64,000 bases of DNA from Spisula solida (taxonomy: Eukaryota > Mollusca > Bivalvia > Venerida > Mactridae), in assembly GCA_947247005.1 (NCBI GenBank), contig OX365952.1, positions 31,808,222 through 31,872,221 of the forward strand, given 5' to 3'. Below the pieces are notes generated by a model. That model did not search any database, was not told the DNA's origin, and saw only the letters and a list, made by a program, of their open reading frames with translations. The position numbers and the translations under genes are program-made. This document shows, in pieces, positions 22,800 through 35,688 of the stretch. Numbering within the stretch: position 1 is the first letter of the stretch; the number at the start of each line of letters is the position of its first letter.

Positions 22800-25500
22800 C
22801 CAAATTGTATTACTAATTTAAAAAAGGGGACATAATTTCAACATATACTTAGTACATCTAGAAACGCAACGGTTTTATCCCCATTTTTTTCTTACTTGCA
22901 TTATACATGTATATTTGAATTTTGTGTAGTAATATTGTGCACCGATATAATCACAAATAGCATGATTTCCACGTGCACCAATTACGCATGATAAATCTTG
23001 GTATAAATTGAATCGAACTTTTTGTAAAGTTTGCTAATAAAAAGAAAATCACAAAAGAAATGGCATATGTTCAGGAATAAAAATGCCATGATTGTCCGAA
23101 TATGAGCAAAAATCAGGCCATCCGGATGCTTATGGCAGAGATGTTTAAGGTAGATCCTACCCCTTGAAAATGCTTGAAAAACATACACTTGATAAAAACT
23201 ATTTCAAACAGCGTATGTCATCTGATTTTATCATATATTATAGGAAACCATTGTAGCACTTGCGTGTGATGTGAAATGTACCATATAGTCGCCTTATTCA
23301 AATGCTAGCACTAAAATAAAGGCGATTTTTGAATGAAAAATACAGCATTTTTTTCAAAATGTCAAACGTTATCATTATTGTATTTTATAATACGAACTCA
23401 TTGAATATACTTTATAATCAATCGTCGCAAGGGCATGCCAGGCTTGAAATTAGCTGCTGGTGTTTTGTTTACGAGAAAAACACCTTCATGTTGATGTGTA
23501 ATTTCGACAAGAAAGTCGCCATGTTTGATCCCTCCTGTCACCACAGTAAACGTACAGCAACATGTTTTTCAAACTAAGTAATCAACATAATCGATAGCCA
23601 GATCGAATAATGAACTTTATTGCATTCATAATTTATCATCTTTACAAACGATCCTACGATAATAACAATGAAATCCAAATATTTATTATTGGTTTCATCT
23701 CGTTTGTTTACGAATTTCGCGCTGTGTAGAAAATCTATATTCATGCGCCAAAGTAGTGCGACAGTTTATCGACGAAATCAATATGATGCGGTGTTCATAA
23801 TGTGCCGTATATAACAAATAATGACATCGAATACAATATGATACTTACGGTTTAACAGTTTAATATAAGTCCGAATGAAACATCAACATCAGCATCTTCC
23901 TATCTCAACACATGCTGCACATGTTAGCGAATTGATAATCTGATATGTGTTACGAGGCTGTCTGTCAAACTTTATTTTAGTTAAATTACAAAAGTACTAT
24001 GCGTTTTTAAATAATCCTTATGTTAATTATGCTCGTATAATCATTGCAAACACAGTTTTGTAACTTGATTGACTGGATCGTTTCTCGATCACATACAGTT
24101 TGTGTAAAATCGGTCATTACACATTCTGTCAGAAATATTCAATCCACACGAATAGTCCGTGCAAATGTTACAACGTGATCGGTAAGTTTATGTATGGTGT
24201 GAGGTTACTGCCATGCTATATTATCGTCTGCAAATAGGTTTTTGAGTAATATTGAACCATTTTAACACACAAACTGACCAAATACAGCATTTTTCCATGT
24301 TAAAGGAAACGGGCTAACGGACGGTACAAACGTTATCAGTGACCAGTACGACTATAGATAAATAAGCAATTTATTTGGTATATAAACAAATAAAATACAT
24401 TGGAAAGGAATATCTAACTAAATATGTTTATAAATGAAAAAAATACTAAAGCTTTAATTAATTTTCCATAAACCTGTTTCAGTTCTTTCGAGGCAACTTA
24501 AAACTTTTACAAATAATCGGGTTTTAAGTCTTATAGACCCGATAAAATCGGTTATTGACAAACCAATAACCATCTGGTCCGTCAGGTCCACCGTACCCTA
24601 AACTATTTAGGGTTTATTAAAACTAGGCCTTCACACATACACATGTGATAGATTTTAATTCATGTTAATGTATTTTATTGTTCAAAATCAAGCATTTTGA
24701 CTGCTTTTATTTAAATGAATGGGCAGGCATGACCTTGTTCAAATATTTGACAAACACAATTTCTAATTTTTCTAGCATTTTGTTACCCAATAAATGAGAC
24801 TGACATTTTGAAAAATGTATACCTATTTTGTAATTAACTTTTTATAAATACATTTTTATAACAAGTGAATATAACAAAACACTTGTTGATATAGATTATT
24901 TGAACTTTAAGCTACAAAATGATGTATGAGACTAATATGTTTCTCTGCCAAAAGGGTATTTAAATCACTGAAGAAAAAAACACATTTTCGCCCCATAGAA
25001 TGAACCTTAACAGGAGTTTGCACAACGGTTAAATTGTCATACACCGATCATTTCTCATCTAGAGACACGCTACCAACACACTGGCACCATTTGCGACAGC
25101 CTAAGTACAGGTCATGCATGCGTAACAAGCCTCCCACAGGATGAATAAGACAGCGTGAAACAGCTCCAGATCAGGCTCACAACTGCTGCTGACAGTGTTC
25201 AACAACTTGTTACTCATTATGAATAAGTAATCAATCAATATTTGATCAATACTTTACATATTGACATAAAACAACGATTCCGAAAAAATAGCTAATTTAT
25301 AAAAAAAATGTTTTTTTTCGCCCGCACTATATTTATGTTCCGTTATTTTTCGGCATCACTATACACCAAAACACTGCTCTGCACCTAAATGTAGCTCTAT
25401 GTGATAAAATGTTACAGATGTATTGGAAATAGAATAAAACTGCATCAAGTAAAATTAATTAAGTTTGATTGTCCATCATCAGATTGAACAAATATTGACA
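22800..25500. other. interior of the 6.1-kb element, no gene seen
   Basis: About 2.7 kb of AT-rich sequence with only short frames. No transposase, polymerase or other domain could be recognised on either strand. Confidence 0.4.
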
Positions 25501-25960
25501 GTAGAACCCAGTGTTGCGTTTCTAGATGTACTCAGTATATATTTGATAGAGTTGCCTATTCATGTGGAGGTCATGGCGTCATGATGGTGATAAAGTATGC
25601 AAAGTATCAAAGATACATGTCTTAGAGGTTAAAATTGTGTACATAAACTGTAAACTTTTGTATTTCTAAGTACATTAGTCCAAATGGGGCATAACATTCA
25701 ACAACATGCTTGATAGAGTGCAGATGTTGTGGTCAAGACGGTTGACAAGTATGCAAAGTATCACAGCAATATGAACATGCACTTAGATATAATAGGTTAA
25801 TACCTTGAACGTAAACTAACAAATTTGCACGACGTTGAAAAAAGGGACATATTTTCCAATAAATACTTCATAGAGTTATCTACTCCTACGTACGTGTTGG
25901 GGTCATCCCATTATTCTTCCAATAGTGAAGCTACATATTAAATTCGCACTGCAGTGCATC
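25500..25960. repeat. two tandem ~170-bp degenerate units
   Basis: GGTGATAAAGTATGCAAAGT with ATCAAAGATACATGTCTTAG is echoed about 170 bp later by GGTTGACAAGTATGCAAAGT with ATCACAGCAATATGAACATG. Each block ends in a GGGGCATAACATTCAACA-like segment followed by TTGATAGAGT. They lie in the right arm of the 6.1-kb element. Confidence 0.55.
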
Positions 25961-26189
25961 AATAAAAATTCAATGTTGGTCAGTATCCACTTTAAAAGAT
26001 AAATCATGTTGATCTTTATCCTCAAATCATGTTGGTTTTTATCCATTTTTCACACATGGGTTACTTTAAATAGTTATCACGTAGAAACGGCAAATGTAAA
26101 TAACTTACTCTAAACTAAGTCTGATAGTGAAATGAATGAGCTGTATAAACAAAAGATCTTAACCCAAAATAAACAACAATATATATGTT

Positions 26190-26396
26190 TTATAGACTGT
26201 CAAATAAATCCAACACAGATTTTTCTAACTTTTTATCGTATTGTGTATCACATTCACAAACATACGGATAAATAGTTTTAGTTTCATGGAAGGAATGTAC
26301 AAGTTTATCTTCATACAGCATCAGAAGGTGGTTAAACCCGTAGATTTTGAAGAATTGGCCGAAAATGCGATGAATATGTAAACATACATCCGCCAT
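26190..26396 (-). CDS. small ORF starting in TIR of 6.1-kb element
   Basis: A 68-aa frame starts at an ATGGCGG context 57 bp inside the right terminus and reads inward. The composition looks protein-like (MADVCLHIHRIF..., LEKSVLDLFDSL), with no recognised domain. The left arm has an ATGGCCG at the mirrored place that opens a different short frame. It could be the first exon of a lost element gene or chance. Confidence 0.2.
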   Translation of the reverse strand: MADVCLHIHRIFGQFFKIYGFNHLLMLYEDKLVHSFHETKTIYPYVCECDTQYDKKLEKSVLDLFDSL

Positions 26397-28481
26397 TTTT
26401 CAATCATGTTGGGAATATCCAATCATGTTGTATTATCAGGGTAACAAGGGTGTTAATAAAAACATCCGGACTTTATGCAAACCTGCATGCGTGCATGTGT
26501 GTATGACTTTCTGACACAAACGTTCTAAATGCCGTGTGGAAACCAAACCTGATGAGGTACAATTGATCACTCGGGATCACATGACAAATGACGGACATCA
26601 GCATACTCACCCACGTCATGATATACGCATCTTTAATTGGTCTCTCTTGACCTAAAATATAATTAGGTCAGTAGGCAATGTTCAAGGTCTCAAAACAATA
26701 TGAACATGTATTATAATTGCGGGATTTAATATTCATAATCAATATGGAACAATAAATTCATTGTTAATATGCTTAAAAGATTAAAGTTTATTACGTAGCC
26801 GATCAAAGAAATGACATAAATATGGGATAATATCTAACGGCTTTGCCGCCTGACCACCTCGTTAATAAGATTTCAGCTTACGGTCACAACACTTGAAAGC
26901 ATGGATTACCTCTCTTTAGAATGCGTTACTTAGCGTTTTGATATTTTCAACAGGCTCCTGAACTGAGCGTATTTTCTCGCTCACACTAAACAGTTTGAGG
27001 GAATACGAACAAGTGTGATTTGAGACGTTCATTGTTTATATTAATATAATATCATCTCTTAATATATACACATAGTTGTAGTAAACGTGAGTGTAGTGTA
27101 TCTATTAGAGTTAAAGTGAGTTACAATTCATTCGTGTGCGATTGGTTTATAGTGATTATAGTGATTTAAAGTAATTAGATTTTTTCTGTTAAAAGTTGGA
27201 TATTTTATTTATTATATTCAATTTAATTTAGAATTTGTATATAGAAGTAGACTAGCCTTACGTAAACATTCGATCTGTTATACATGCTGGTCATCTTCTA
27301 CGATAAAACAAATGCGCCGATAAACATGTTACTTTTGTTTTCTGGACCAATGTCTTATTCGTGCGATAATATAAGTAATACTCGTTGGATTTTATTAAGT
27401 CTGGTATCAAAATGACGTCGCGTTTTTAAATCCGTTAACCATATCTTTTTGTGGGAGTTAATTAAATAAATCATTGTTAATATCACAGATCCCTTCACCA
27501 CACGTAAGTTTAAGCATTCCGTAAGTGCTTTGATAAAACAGTACCCAAATGTCAATCAGACGTCTGGTGTATCGGTATGCCCTCTGTGATATTTGTCTGA
27601 ATTTAGATGTATTTATCTGTGCTAATATGAATGCGACACCTACCCGTCCCCGGGCAGCGATCTTACCCTATCGGTCATTATATAATCGGCTTTACGTGAT
27701 CGCTATAATTATAGCTATATAGTGTTTTTTTAAAGTACTAAAACAAAACTAGAAGTACAAGCTTAGTAAAACATATTTTAATAACAAACCACCATCATTA
27801 ATTTAAAATTCAACTTACAATAAATACCTCTATATAATACCAAAATGCACAATACTTTACAACTTAATTCTATGAATAAACCATTTACCAAACTAATTCA
27901 ATTCCAACAATTAAACCAATCCGTAATTGAACAAAGGTAATATAATTTCAAGCAACAGTCGCCAAATTGAGAACAGCTATTAAATTGAACGAAAACCCCA
28001 AACCCAGAATACTCCGGATAGCGTAAAGTTACACCTCCCGAAGATTCCAACATGCTAACCCATGACTACTCGGACCGGTTACTCTCCCTAACTGTTCTGA
28101 TCCTGCTTACCATAGACGCCGCTTAAATATCTTATTTGCCGGATATGTCGCGGCACCAATGCGTGGCCTTTAATACAAACAGTCACGTCAAATAGACAAG
28201 TTTGGAACCCTTCACATAAGATGTTCTAACCAATTAATAATGATAAGTAATATCCCTTAGTCTTGCCTGTAAGATACCGAATAGTGTATCAGCAATACTG
28301 TATAGTATTATAGCGATGTGTCTGTGTGTATTGTTAAATATACATGTATAGTTCAATTTTGAACCCTGAGCCATGACCTTTTCGACTAGTCCATTTTGGC
28401 GGGTAGACCATGGTTTATTACGTTCAGAGGGCATTATTTAACGATATGATTCTTACATATATGTTTTTGTTATCGAATTAC

Positions 28482-28545
28482 AGTTTAGTACAGTCGGTAA
28501 CGTTCAAAATTGCTAACCCAATAATCGCTGGTTCGAATCATCAAT
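28482..28545 (+). repeat. tRNA-like sequence (plus)
   Basis: TTTAGTACAGTCGGTAACG (A-box-like) and CGCTGGTTCGAATCATC (B-box-like) at tRNA spacing, followed by a T-rich tract. Acceptor pairing is absent. It faces a second tRNA-like sequence at 28881-28950 on the minus strand. The pair is laid out like that at 48164/48690. Confidence 0.5.
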
Positions 28546-28880
28546 TCGCTCATTTTTTTAATACCATTATTTTATGTTATTTAAAGAGACTATGCGTTAA
28601 AACGATTTTCGTGTTTTTTAAATGATGCATAAAAAGGTGTCGATCCAATATATTTTTTCATTTTTACTTATTTCGATCGTTTGTGTTCCGAGCTTACTGA
28701 CAACGTTGATTAGCCGTCAGACGTTCTACAACATACACGTAACAAATATGGTTTGTCACACAAACCACGGAAATACATTAGACATATACATGTGTATATC
28801 CGTGCACAAACTAGTATTACACACATGTTGCAAGTTATAAGAATTTAAAACTATAAAATAAAAAATGTAAACAAATTTTG

Positions 28881-28950
28881 ATGGGATTCGAACCCTGGTC
28901 TGAAAAAAGTTGATTTAGAATGTATCGAGCGCTTTATCCTCACGACCAAT
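28881..28950 (-). repeat. tRNA-like sequence (minus)
   Basis: Read on the minus strand: TCGTGAGGATAAAGCGCTCG, then CCAGGGTTCGAATCCCATC, a convincing B-box and T-arm. The anticodon arm is distorted, so it is called a tRNA-derived repeat, not a tRNA gene. Confidence 0.5.
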
Positions 28951-29769
28951 CCGACACACGAAATAGCCGACCCTAATTGTAATACTTAGCTTATTGACTA
29001 AACCTACACCAACCTATACCGAAGAATGGTTAAAACCTTAAAAGTGCAGTCACGGCTCAATGCTCGAAATCGAACTATACCTGTATGTTCAAATGCTCGT
29101 ATGACTGTCTGTTATAGCACAGATAATTTGACATGATCCTGACCTTTATGCATGAATATTTTACAAGGTACTCGCGTTGAATATATTAATTTCCGCGAGC
29201 AAATCGTGCAATATCTGTTCTTTAGATTTGTGTTGGTATGATACTTCCCGCTTGTGAAAACATACAGCCGTAAATGTAGACAATATATCAGCTGTTAAAT
29301 TATGCTAATTGAAGATCGAGCGTCGTGTCAATTCTCTGGACTATAACGTCCATTAATATCTATCTGTTTTCGGATTTTTTCAAACATGTTTGTGATAATA
29401 TTATTCATTTTAAGTACTAGTATGTTTGACCTCAGATGTTTTGTGAGACGTATTAATAAACATGTCTGTCTTCAAATGATTTGGGGCATATTCGTCCTCC
29501 CTTCTTCTTTTCGTTCAAGTCTATACCGCCTATGTACGTCTATACGATAAATGAGGTTGTCTTCTTAAGGTCCTCAGTTCTGTATTGGAGCTTCTTCCCT
29601 AAAGTTGTTGGTTCTGATCATAAGCTTTTTCTTGAATTTCCATGCAGATGGCAAATCTTTGATTGTACGTTTTGTTCGTTAATTCTTTGATGTTTGTCTA
29701 TACTATTTTTCTAACTATTCCTAGAATTCGTTATATTTAAGTCAAACGTATTTATTTTTACACTTTAGA

Positions 29770-32700
29770 ATGTCGACAGATGATGTAGAGTTAGCGTCCT
29801 TGATGGTGGCATTAAAACAACTCGGAAACAAACCAGTAAAAGTAAGAGCAATATAGTTATATTTATCAACCGTAGTTGTGTGGGATGCGTGTGTGTAAGT
29901 TGTTCCATTAAGAAATGCGTCTCATGCAACATTTTTCGAAATTGAAGCAACACTCTATAGCTTTTTAGTACAGATAAAATATTTACAAGTAGGCAAGTAT
30001 CTCAATGAGCTGTTCTTATAATTCTAATTAGTATTACTAAAATGAGGACGATAAGTGCAGTTTGGCTTAAAGGTGCTGCCTCAAAGATCAGGCTAAAATA
30101 TTTGTATGATGTAATTTTCCTACCTAACCAAGTATTTATGTAATGCAAAGCCATTGACGGTTGCTTTCGGCAAATAAGCAATTTAAACCACTTTTGATAT
30201 CGTGCACTCTGTATTTGTCCTTTTAAAAACATACTTTGTGAATTATGTAATTCACACATTATCGAACTGTTACATCAACACACTACAGCGTAAACATCAG
30301 TGAGGTATTCGGTTCATTTTGGAATTTGTCTTCACTGAATGCAAACAGTGATAGTATTGTTAATTCTACAGTGTATGATTAATACCATATAGAATTTTGG
30401 ATATAAAAATACTAAATAACTACAAAATGCTGATGTTTTGCAAGTTTCTTTTAAATGTCAGTGTGGTTGTTTATAGCACATACAGGCAGCTATACCAAAA
30501 TATCGGGAATGTTGGACAATCTTATTTTATTTTTGCAATACACCAATATGTAAGGCAGCACCTTTAAATCTTGTAAATTTCTTTTCAGCAAACAAAGCAA
30601 GCACCAAAGAAAAAGAAGAGAAAGAAGAAGCAGCATAAGAAAAGTGGTGATGATGGTGTGGATGGAGATGAGTTTGAATATCAGTGGCAGAAATGTGCGT
30701 GCGGGATGAATCATCCACCTGTCCCGGCATTCCATGCTCCTGATGGAAAAACCTGTACATTCTACTGGGTAAATATTCTGTAGTATATATGTCGCCTGAG
30801 ATAACTCTAGCCTTTGTTTACAAATAGAAATTAAAATTAATTTTAAATGCATTTTCGCTGCTTATTTTTAACAGTGATTGTGCATAATCACTTTACAAAG
30901 ACTACACCTGAAACGAACGACCAGTTATAACAACCATGCAATGTTTATGTTGTCATTTTCATTTGTAAACGAAGGCTAGTGTTAACATCGGCGGACTATA
31001 TAATAGTATATTTTGCTTTTGGGACGCGTTATCCTCTCAAGTGTATCATTGCCTATTTCCAATGCCGACTGAGAGCCTGTAGGCTAAACAATGTGAATCC
31101 GCACTGAACTAGTTCCAGAAATTGTCAACATTCCCAATACTGCTACATATGTTTCTCTAAATTTTTAAACTGATTTAATTAAATGTGCAACATTTGTTTA
31201 TTCTAAGATCAACAATTATTGCCAAACCGTTCGTTAAGTCGAAATTTTTGCAGATAATCACTCCGCCAGAGCGATATCGAACTTGTTTCGTATTATGAAA
31301 ATGACGTTTTCATTAAATGTCCCGACTGTATAGCTATTTAGAATCTGTATTAGAGGTTCTGGATGTAGCTATTATTAGAATATAGGAGTGTTACACCAAG
31401 CTCCAGACCAGGGTCACGTGCTGGTTTTATCAAGGGACTGTATATCACTGCAAAGCACTATTTTGTAATCATATGGTGTGGCACTGACCGAGATATACAC
31501 TAGCTTTCTAAAGATTGTCTCACGTTGTGAGGGAAGTGATTACAAGACGGTACTGTAGAATCTGATAAATAGGCGCGTATTATTATTTTAGAGCCACTGT
31601 TGATATACGCATTCAGTACATGTATTCCAAATAAATTAATATGCCCCTTTTTACAACTATATAAATACCCAATATGCCTATATATTTACATAGGCCTATT
31701 TTGACATTCAAGACAAGATCGGCAGTAAGAAAACGGAACATTTAACGTGAAAAGTCGCAGCAACCAGATCGCTTCCCATCAGCACTCTCAGTGCTTTGAT
31801 TTATCCGTATCGCGTTAAACATCACAGTGCGCGCGTTATTACAGTTGTTACTAATGTGTCAGTTCTTTCTATCAGGTTCGCGCTTTATAATTACTGTTTC
31901 TAAAAGTATTGAAGAACGGCAGTTTAGTGGTAATATTTTTTAACGTACCAAACCTTTACCGAAGTCACAGAACATTTCATTAATCTAAGTTTACAGCAGC
32001 CCACTGAACAGCTGTTTTCTTTTGAAAAAAATCCTGCATTGCAATATGTGTTAAAGATGCACGATTATTCCAACCATTTTAGTAATATCATATGTTTATA
32101 TGTTGCAGCAAGTTGCCGATCAGTTCCCTTTTATGACACTGCACAGAGTGCTTTCTACAGAACTCAGGTTTATAGATGCGGACGATGACGGAAGTGGGGT
32201 AAATTACTTGAACTAATAGCTTAATCCAGTAATGACATTGTATTCAAAATATCGTTAAACTGCGTGTCTTAGTGAATGAAATGCATAAACTTGTTTCGTG
32301 TATTTAGAAATTCAGTTATACCAGCACTGAAACGAAAAAAGAAAGACTGTGTATCATTGTTTTGCAAAATCTTGCGAACGTATTATGAAAGAACACTAAC
32401 TTATCAGTTATTACTAGACATTACTTTATTTGGTCTAAAAACGAACCGTTCTCTTCTTGGGCCAGAACAAAAACGCAAAAGTCGCAGACACAACCTTGTT
32501 ACGCAGCGTATAACCATAATTTGTAGCTTTTATAGAGAGACATAAATGCATGTGGGTTTTTTTCTGACTCCGATGTTTCAGTTGTTAGAATTAGACGAGC
32601 TTCACGTGTTGCTTGAAGGGTTGCTAGGTGAGAAGAATGTATCAGAAAAGATGGTAGAGAAAACGTTTAAAGAGATAGACACAGACGGTAGTGGTAACAT

Positions 32701-34618
32701 CGACTTCGTAGAAGTGTTGGCCGTACGTAATATTATCAGTCAGTTAATTATAGTACGGAGCGGAGAATTTGACACGACTCTCGACCTTTCATTAGCATAA
32801 TTTAACAGCTGAAAGATTGTCTATAGTAAAAAACGCGGAAATTTAATAAATTCAACGCAAGAACCTTATAATATATCCATGCATAAAGGTCAAGATCTCA
32901 TCAAAGTCTCTGTGCTATACCAGCGCGCAAATATTTACAATCGTGTTGAATTTCCCTGCTGCAGGTCATATGGGGAGAAGTGATCTAAAGGTAGGGGACC
33001 CGCTGTTGGTGTCGAGAGTTCTCTGGTTCCATGGTTATTGAGCTTAAATGCATAATCTTAACATGAACTGACCATTTACTTCATAATTATATCACGAGTC
33101 ACCATTTTTCTTAAATAAAATGTATTTCATGTCAGGGGTCAGTAAATGCGTATTTATTTATAGTGTACGACTCTAAAGTATTTCTATAAATTATTGTTTG
33201 AAGTATTTTTTGCGAGTCAAACATCCAGAGAAAATCAGTATTGTGCGTTTTAAATGTACTGAGTATCAGAGTAGCAATACCACATGACTTTGACATGACA
33301 ACACGAAATTCCAAAAAAAAGTCGTAAGTATGTATTTATTTCTTCATCGATTTCTATGAAACATATGCCAGTCTAAGGGAAAACTTATGCTTTCCATGAG
33401 ATATAAGATCTTTTGTACATGTAGAAGCGAATCCGTTTTTCCAGCACCCCATGAAACCATCGAAGTGGTATATATATATAGTATGCGATCGGACTTCAGT
33501 TTCAAGCCGTCTTCTTTTCCAGGGTTTTATAGGGCGTAGAAAAACGTCCCATCTGCAGATAGGGGCCTACATTGTGTTGAAAGCTAACATTGTTTCCTTT
33601 AGACTGACGTATGTTTCATTGAAATCGGTACAGAAATAAATACTTAAGGCTATTTAGTTTTCGAAGCGAACGAAATTTTGCCTATTTTAGTTTTTAGTTG
33701 ACAAATTTCGTCTTAGATTTGTAGCCTTCGGTGGTGGCAAAATCATGTGGTATTGCTACACTGAGTATATGACATTGTACTTGTATGTAGTGTGTGTGTA
33801 ATTTTAGATTGTAGATGCTGTGATACAACGAAACAAAACAAATCTACCGTCTAGTGTACAAAATGAGTCGTCGAAAGCATGTACCATACAGTAAAAACCA
33901 GGACACAGACCCTCGCCGAACCAATAGACTTGGAGAATAAATGTCCGAAAAAAAGAAAACACTTGTTAATATATGGACACTATCGCTAAAACAGACGTAA
34001 TCAACTTAGTTAACAATGTCTTTAAAGTGATAGAATAGTATTTAAATCATAATGTGTAGTGTGAACAAATTAACGCACTTATATTATACCCGAACCTTCT
34101 TATAGCATAATAATTATATCAGTTTTTTTATATGATTTGCCTTCTGTCTTGGTCTTCCTAAGCGAGGCGTTGTACGAATATGTACGAGGTGTAGTCGTGT
34201 ATAAAGACGAATAAAAATAAACGACCAGGCTCGAATTTCTCGTGGAAATTGATAAATTATGTGAGTGATAAATAAATTCATGCAAGAAGATCGAGAACCA
34301 TGTTAATTTGTTTGCACTATTGATAACGTGTTGATACGATATTCCATGGTAACTTTGATCAATCTTGGACGATGTTATTATCATTAAAAAAGTATGTAAA
34401 TATTTAAGAAACAATTGCACCCATGTTACATGTATTGTCCGAAAATATTAACTTTTGATACGGTCCTTTACACATGTATGATAATATTTGAAGATTGTTT
34501 ATTCGTGTTTAACGACAGTCTCTACGATGTTGTCAGTGGTATCTTACTCTTCCAGAAGGAACCCGCATCTTCTTCACGTGTGGAGGAAAATCGACATTGT
34601 TGTCAGATTTTTCATTGA
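29770..34618 (+). CDS. five-exon EF-hand protein, 181 aa
   Basis: Reconstructed from splice sites. Exons: 29770-29841, 30589-30768, 32109-32198, 32582-32722 and 34556-34618, all introns phase 0 with GT..AG ends (GTAAGA, GTAAAT, GTAAAT, GTACGT; acceptors TTTCAG, TTGCAG, TTTCAG, TTCCAG). Residues 31-42 are almost all Lys/Arg (KKKKRKKKQHKK), a possible nuclear or nucleic-acid-binding patch. Residues 60-80 hold a Cys/His cluster (C60, C62, H66, H73, C80) that could bind zinc. EF-hand 1 loop is 109-120 (DDDGSGLLELDE), split by intron 3. EF-hand 2 loop is 147-158 (DTDGSGNIDFVE). The 38-residue spacing is normal for a paired EF-hand domain, so calcium binding is expected. The C-terminus ends CCQIFH. 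The last exon is the least certain. The exact family is not recognised. Confidence 0.72.
30071..30563. mobile_element. TTAA-flanked MITE in intron 1 of the EF-hand gene
   Basis: AGGTGCTGCC at the left is inverted at the right (GGCAGCACCT), and both ends are bordered by TTAA, as expected for piggyBac-like insertions. No transposase inside. Its right end lies only 25 bp before the exon 2 acceptor, so the polypyrimidine tract abuts the element. Confidence 0.65.
31065..31810 (-). repeat. dispersed repeat in EF-hand intron 2
   Basis: Inverse copy of 20945-21545 (ATTGTCAACATTCCCAATAC, GTGATTACAAGACGGTACTG, AAGACAAGATCGGCAGTAAG, GATCGCTTCCCATCAGCACT). It occupies over half of the intron. No coding evidence. 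Confidence 0.75.
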
Positions 34619-34742
34619 CGGGTATGTATGACCTGTCACGATCGGGTCGAGCCCGCCAGCAAGTCGTATATTGATTGTCCGGTATACCGATAGGATACCT
34701 CATTCATATTTTTTATGATTTATATATAAGTTACACGTTTTA

Positions 34743-34748
34743 ATAAAA
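34743..34748 (+). terminator. poly(A) signal of the EF-hand gene
   Basis: AATAAA about 125 bp past the predicted stop, followed by T/G-rich sequence (TTTTTGTAATGTATTGTGTATGCG cut short here) suitable as a downstream element. It supports the placement of the last exon. Confidence 0.55.
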
Positions 34749-34765
34749 TATATTTTTGTAATGTA

Positions 34766-35340
34766 TTGTGTATGCGTTTGTATGTGTATTATACGTACAT
34801 GTAGTTTTCAGTGTCAGTTTGTTTTTGTTTAAACTTGAAAGGCATGCTTTATTTATGTCGATGCAGGCAAAGTTTTATTCTTACTTAATGAGACTTAAAG
34901 TTCCATGGTGCCTGTCTGATTAATGACGTCTCTGTGGAATGAATTCTACTTATGAGCTTATTCGGAATACGAATATGCGAGCGTATGAACTCATTATACG
35001 CTTTTAAAATCTCTTTTTGACTCAACAGTCATCCATTTTTGAAAACCTACAGTTCATTGATATAGCACATTTCAACTTTCTAGACATATGTGCTCCCATG
35101 CCATGTCACCGGTTACAGTGATCGGGTGTATAATACCTGCCCGTGCCAATAGTATCCGCATAGATCTGTTCTGCACATAATCAATTCATGAACATTGTCT
35201 TGTACCCCAAATAACAGCAACATATACCACAGATCAGACAAAATAGTCATACAGCTTCAAATAAACAAGGAATGACATTCCACAAATAGACTTAAGTTTG
35301 CAATAAGGAAGTCCAATGTTCGTCCAGGTGCGTGTGTCAC
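34766..35340. other. intergenic, no gene seen
   Basis: AT-rich; no exon or clear repeat ends recognised. Confidence 0.35.
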
Positions 35341-35683
35341 CAACCTAGCAGTCACCTTAAAATCTAGAAATTAATCCAGAGTGAGCCCAATGTAAGTACA
35401 TTTATCAGCATATTCTAGCACTTTATCATCGCTATTAAATAAAACTGTGACCTTGGTATGGACATAGTTCTAAAGTGTACTTATATACATTGCTCTTAGA
35501 CATATTAATGGTCATGTGGTTAGTATCACACCAGTTATACAAGCAGCTTAACATCATTTGAAGATCATTTTCAAATTTAGCCAAGCTCACTTAATCATCA
35601 GCATACCGCTTTAACAATATTGATAGACAAGTACCAGTTTCGAATTCTATACCTTGGCCTAATGCCTTTAACTTTACTGCAAG
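35340..35683 (-). pseudogene. LINE RT fragment (YADD part)
   Basis: On the minus strand the complement of 35594-35608 reads RYADD, the polymerase active-site box, with further RT-like sequence after it (SLAKFENDLQMM, LYNWCDTNHM). Stops and frame shifts interrupt it. It lies directly against the foldback element; the FRK-containing part is at 38164-38760 on the same strand, so both may be halves of one retrotransposon. Confidence 0.65.
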
Positions 35684-35688
35684 GTCAT

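Larger units (their letters stand above)
20310..26452. mobile_element. 6.1-kb element with long TIRs, TTAAT duplication
   Basis: The left end CACCCTTGTTACCCTGATAA is repeated inversely at the right end (TTATCAGGGTAACAAGGGTG with one change). Similarity continues inward: ACAACATGATTGGATATTCC, CAACATGATTGAAAAATGG and, farther in, TTGGATACTGACC with AACATGATTGTGGATAAAAA. TTAAT sits directly outside both ends, a likely 5-bp target duplication (or TTAA plus one base). An inner inverted pair (ACATCTAGAAACGCAAC at about 22855 and its complement at about 25512) hints that the arms were once contiguous and longer. No transposase or long frame is present inside, so the element is non-autonomous. Later repeats inserted into the left arm. 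Confidence 0.8.
26458..29769. other. intergenic 5' of the EF-hand gene
   Basis: No exon recognised across about 3.3 kb apart from two tRNA-like sequences. A possible 5' UTR acceptor (TTTACACTTTAG) lies directly before the EF-hand start codon, so upstream non-coding exons may lie here. Confidence 0.35.

Noticed and set aside
20310..26452. Polinton/Maverick identity for the 6.1-kb element
   Set aside because: The long TIRs fit, but no polymerase B, integrase, ATPase or capsid frame is present, the ends do not look typical and the 5-bp TTAAT flank is not diagnostic.
30490..30852. 120-codon minus-strand frame
   Set aside because: It is the antisense of EF-hand exon 2 (the Lys-rich run gives a Leu/Ser/Phe-rich shadow).
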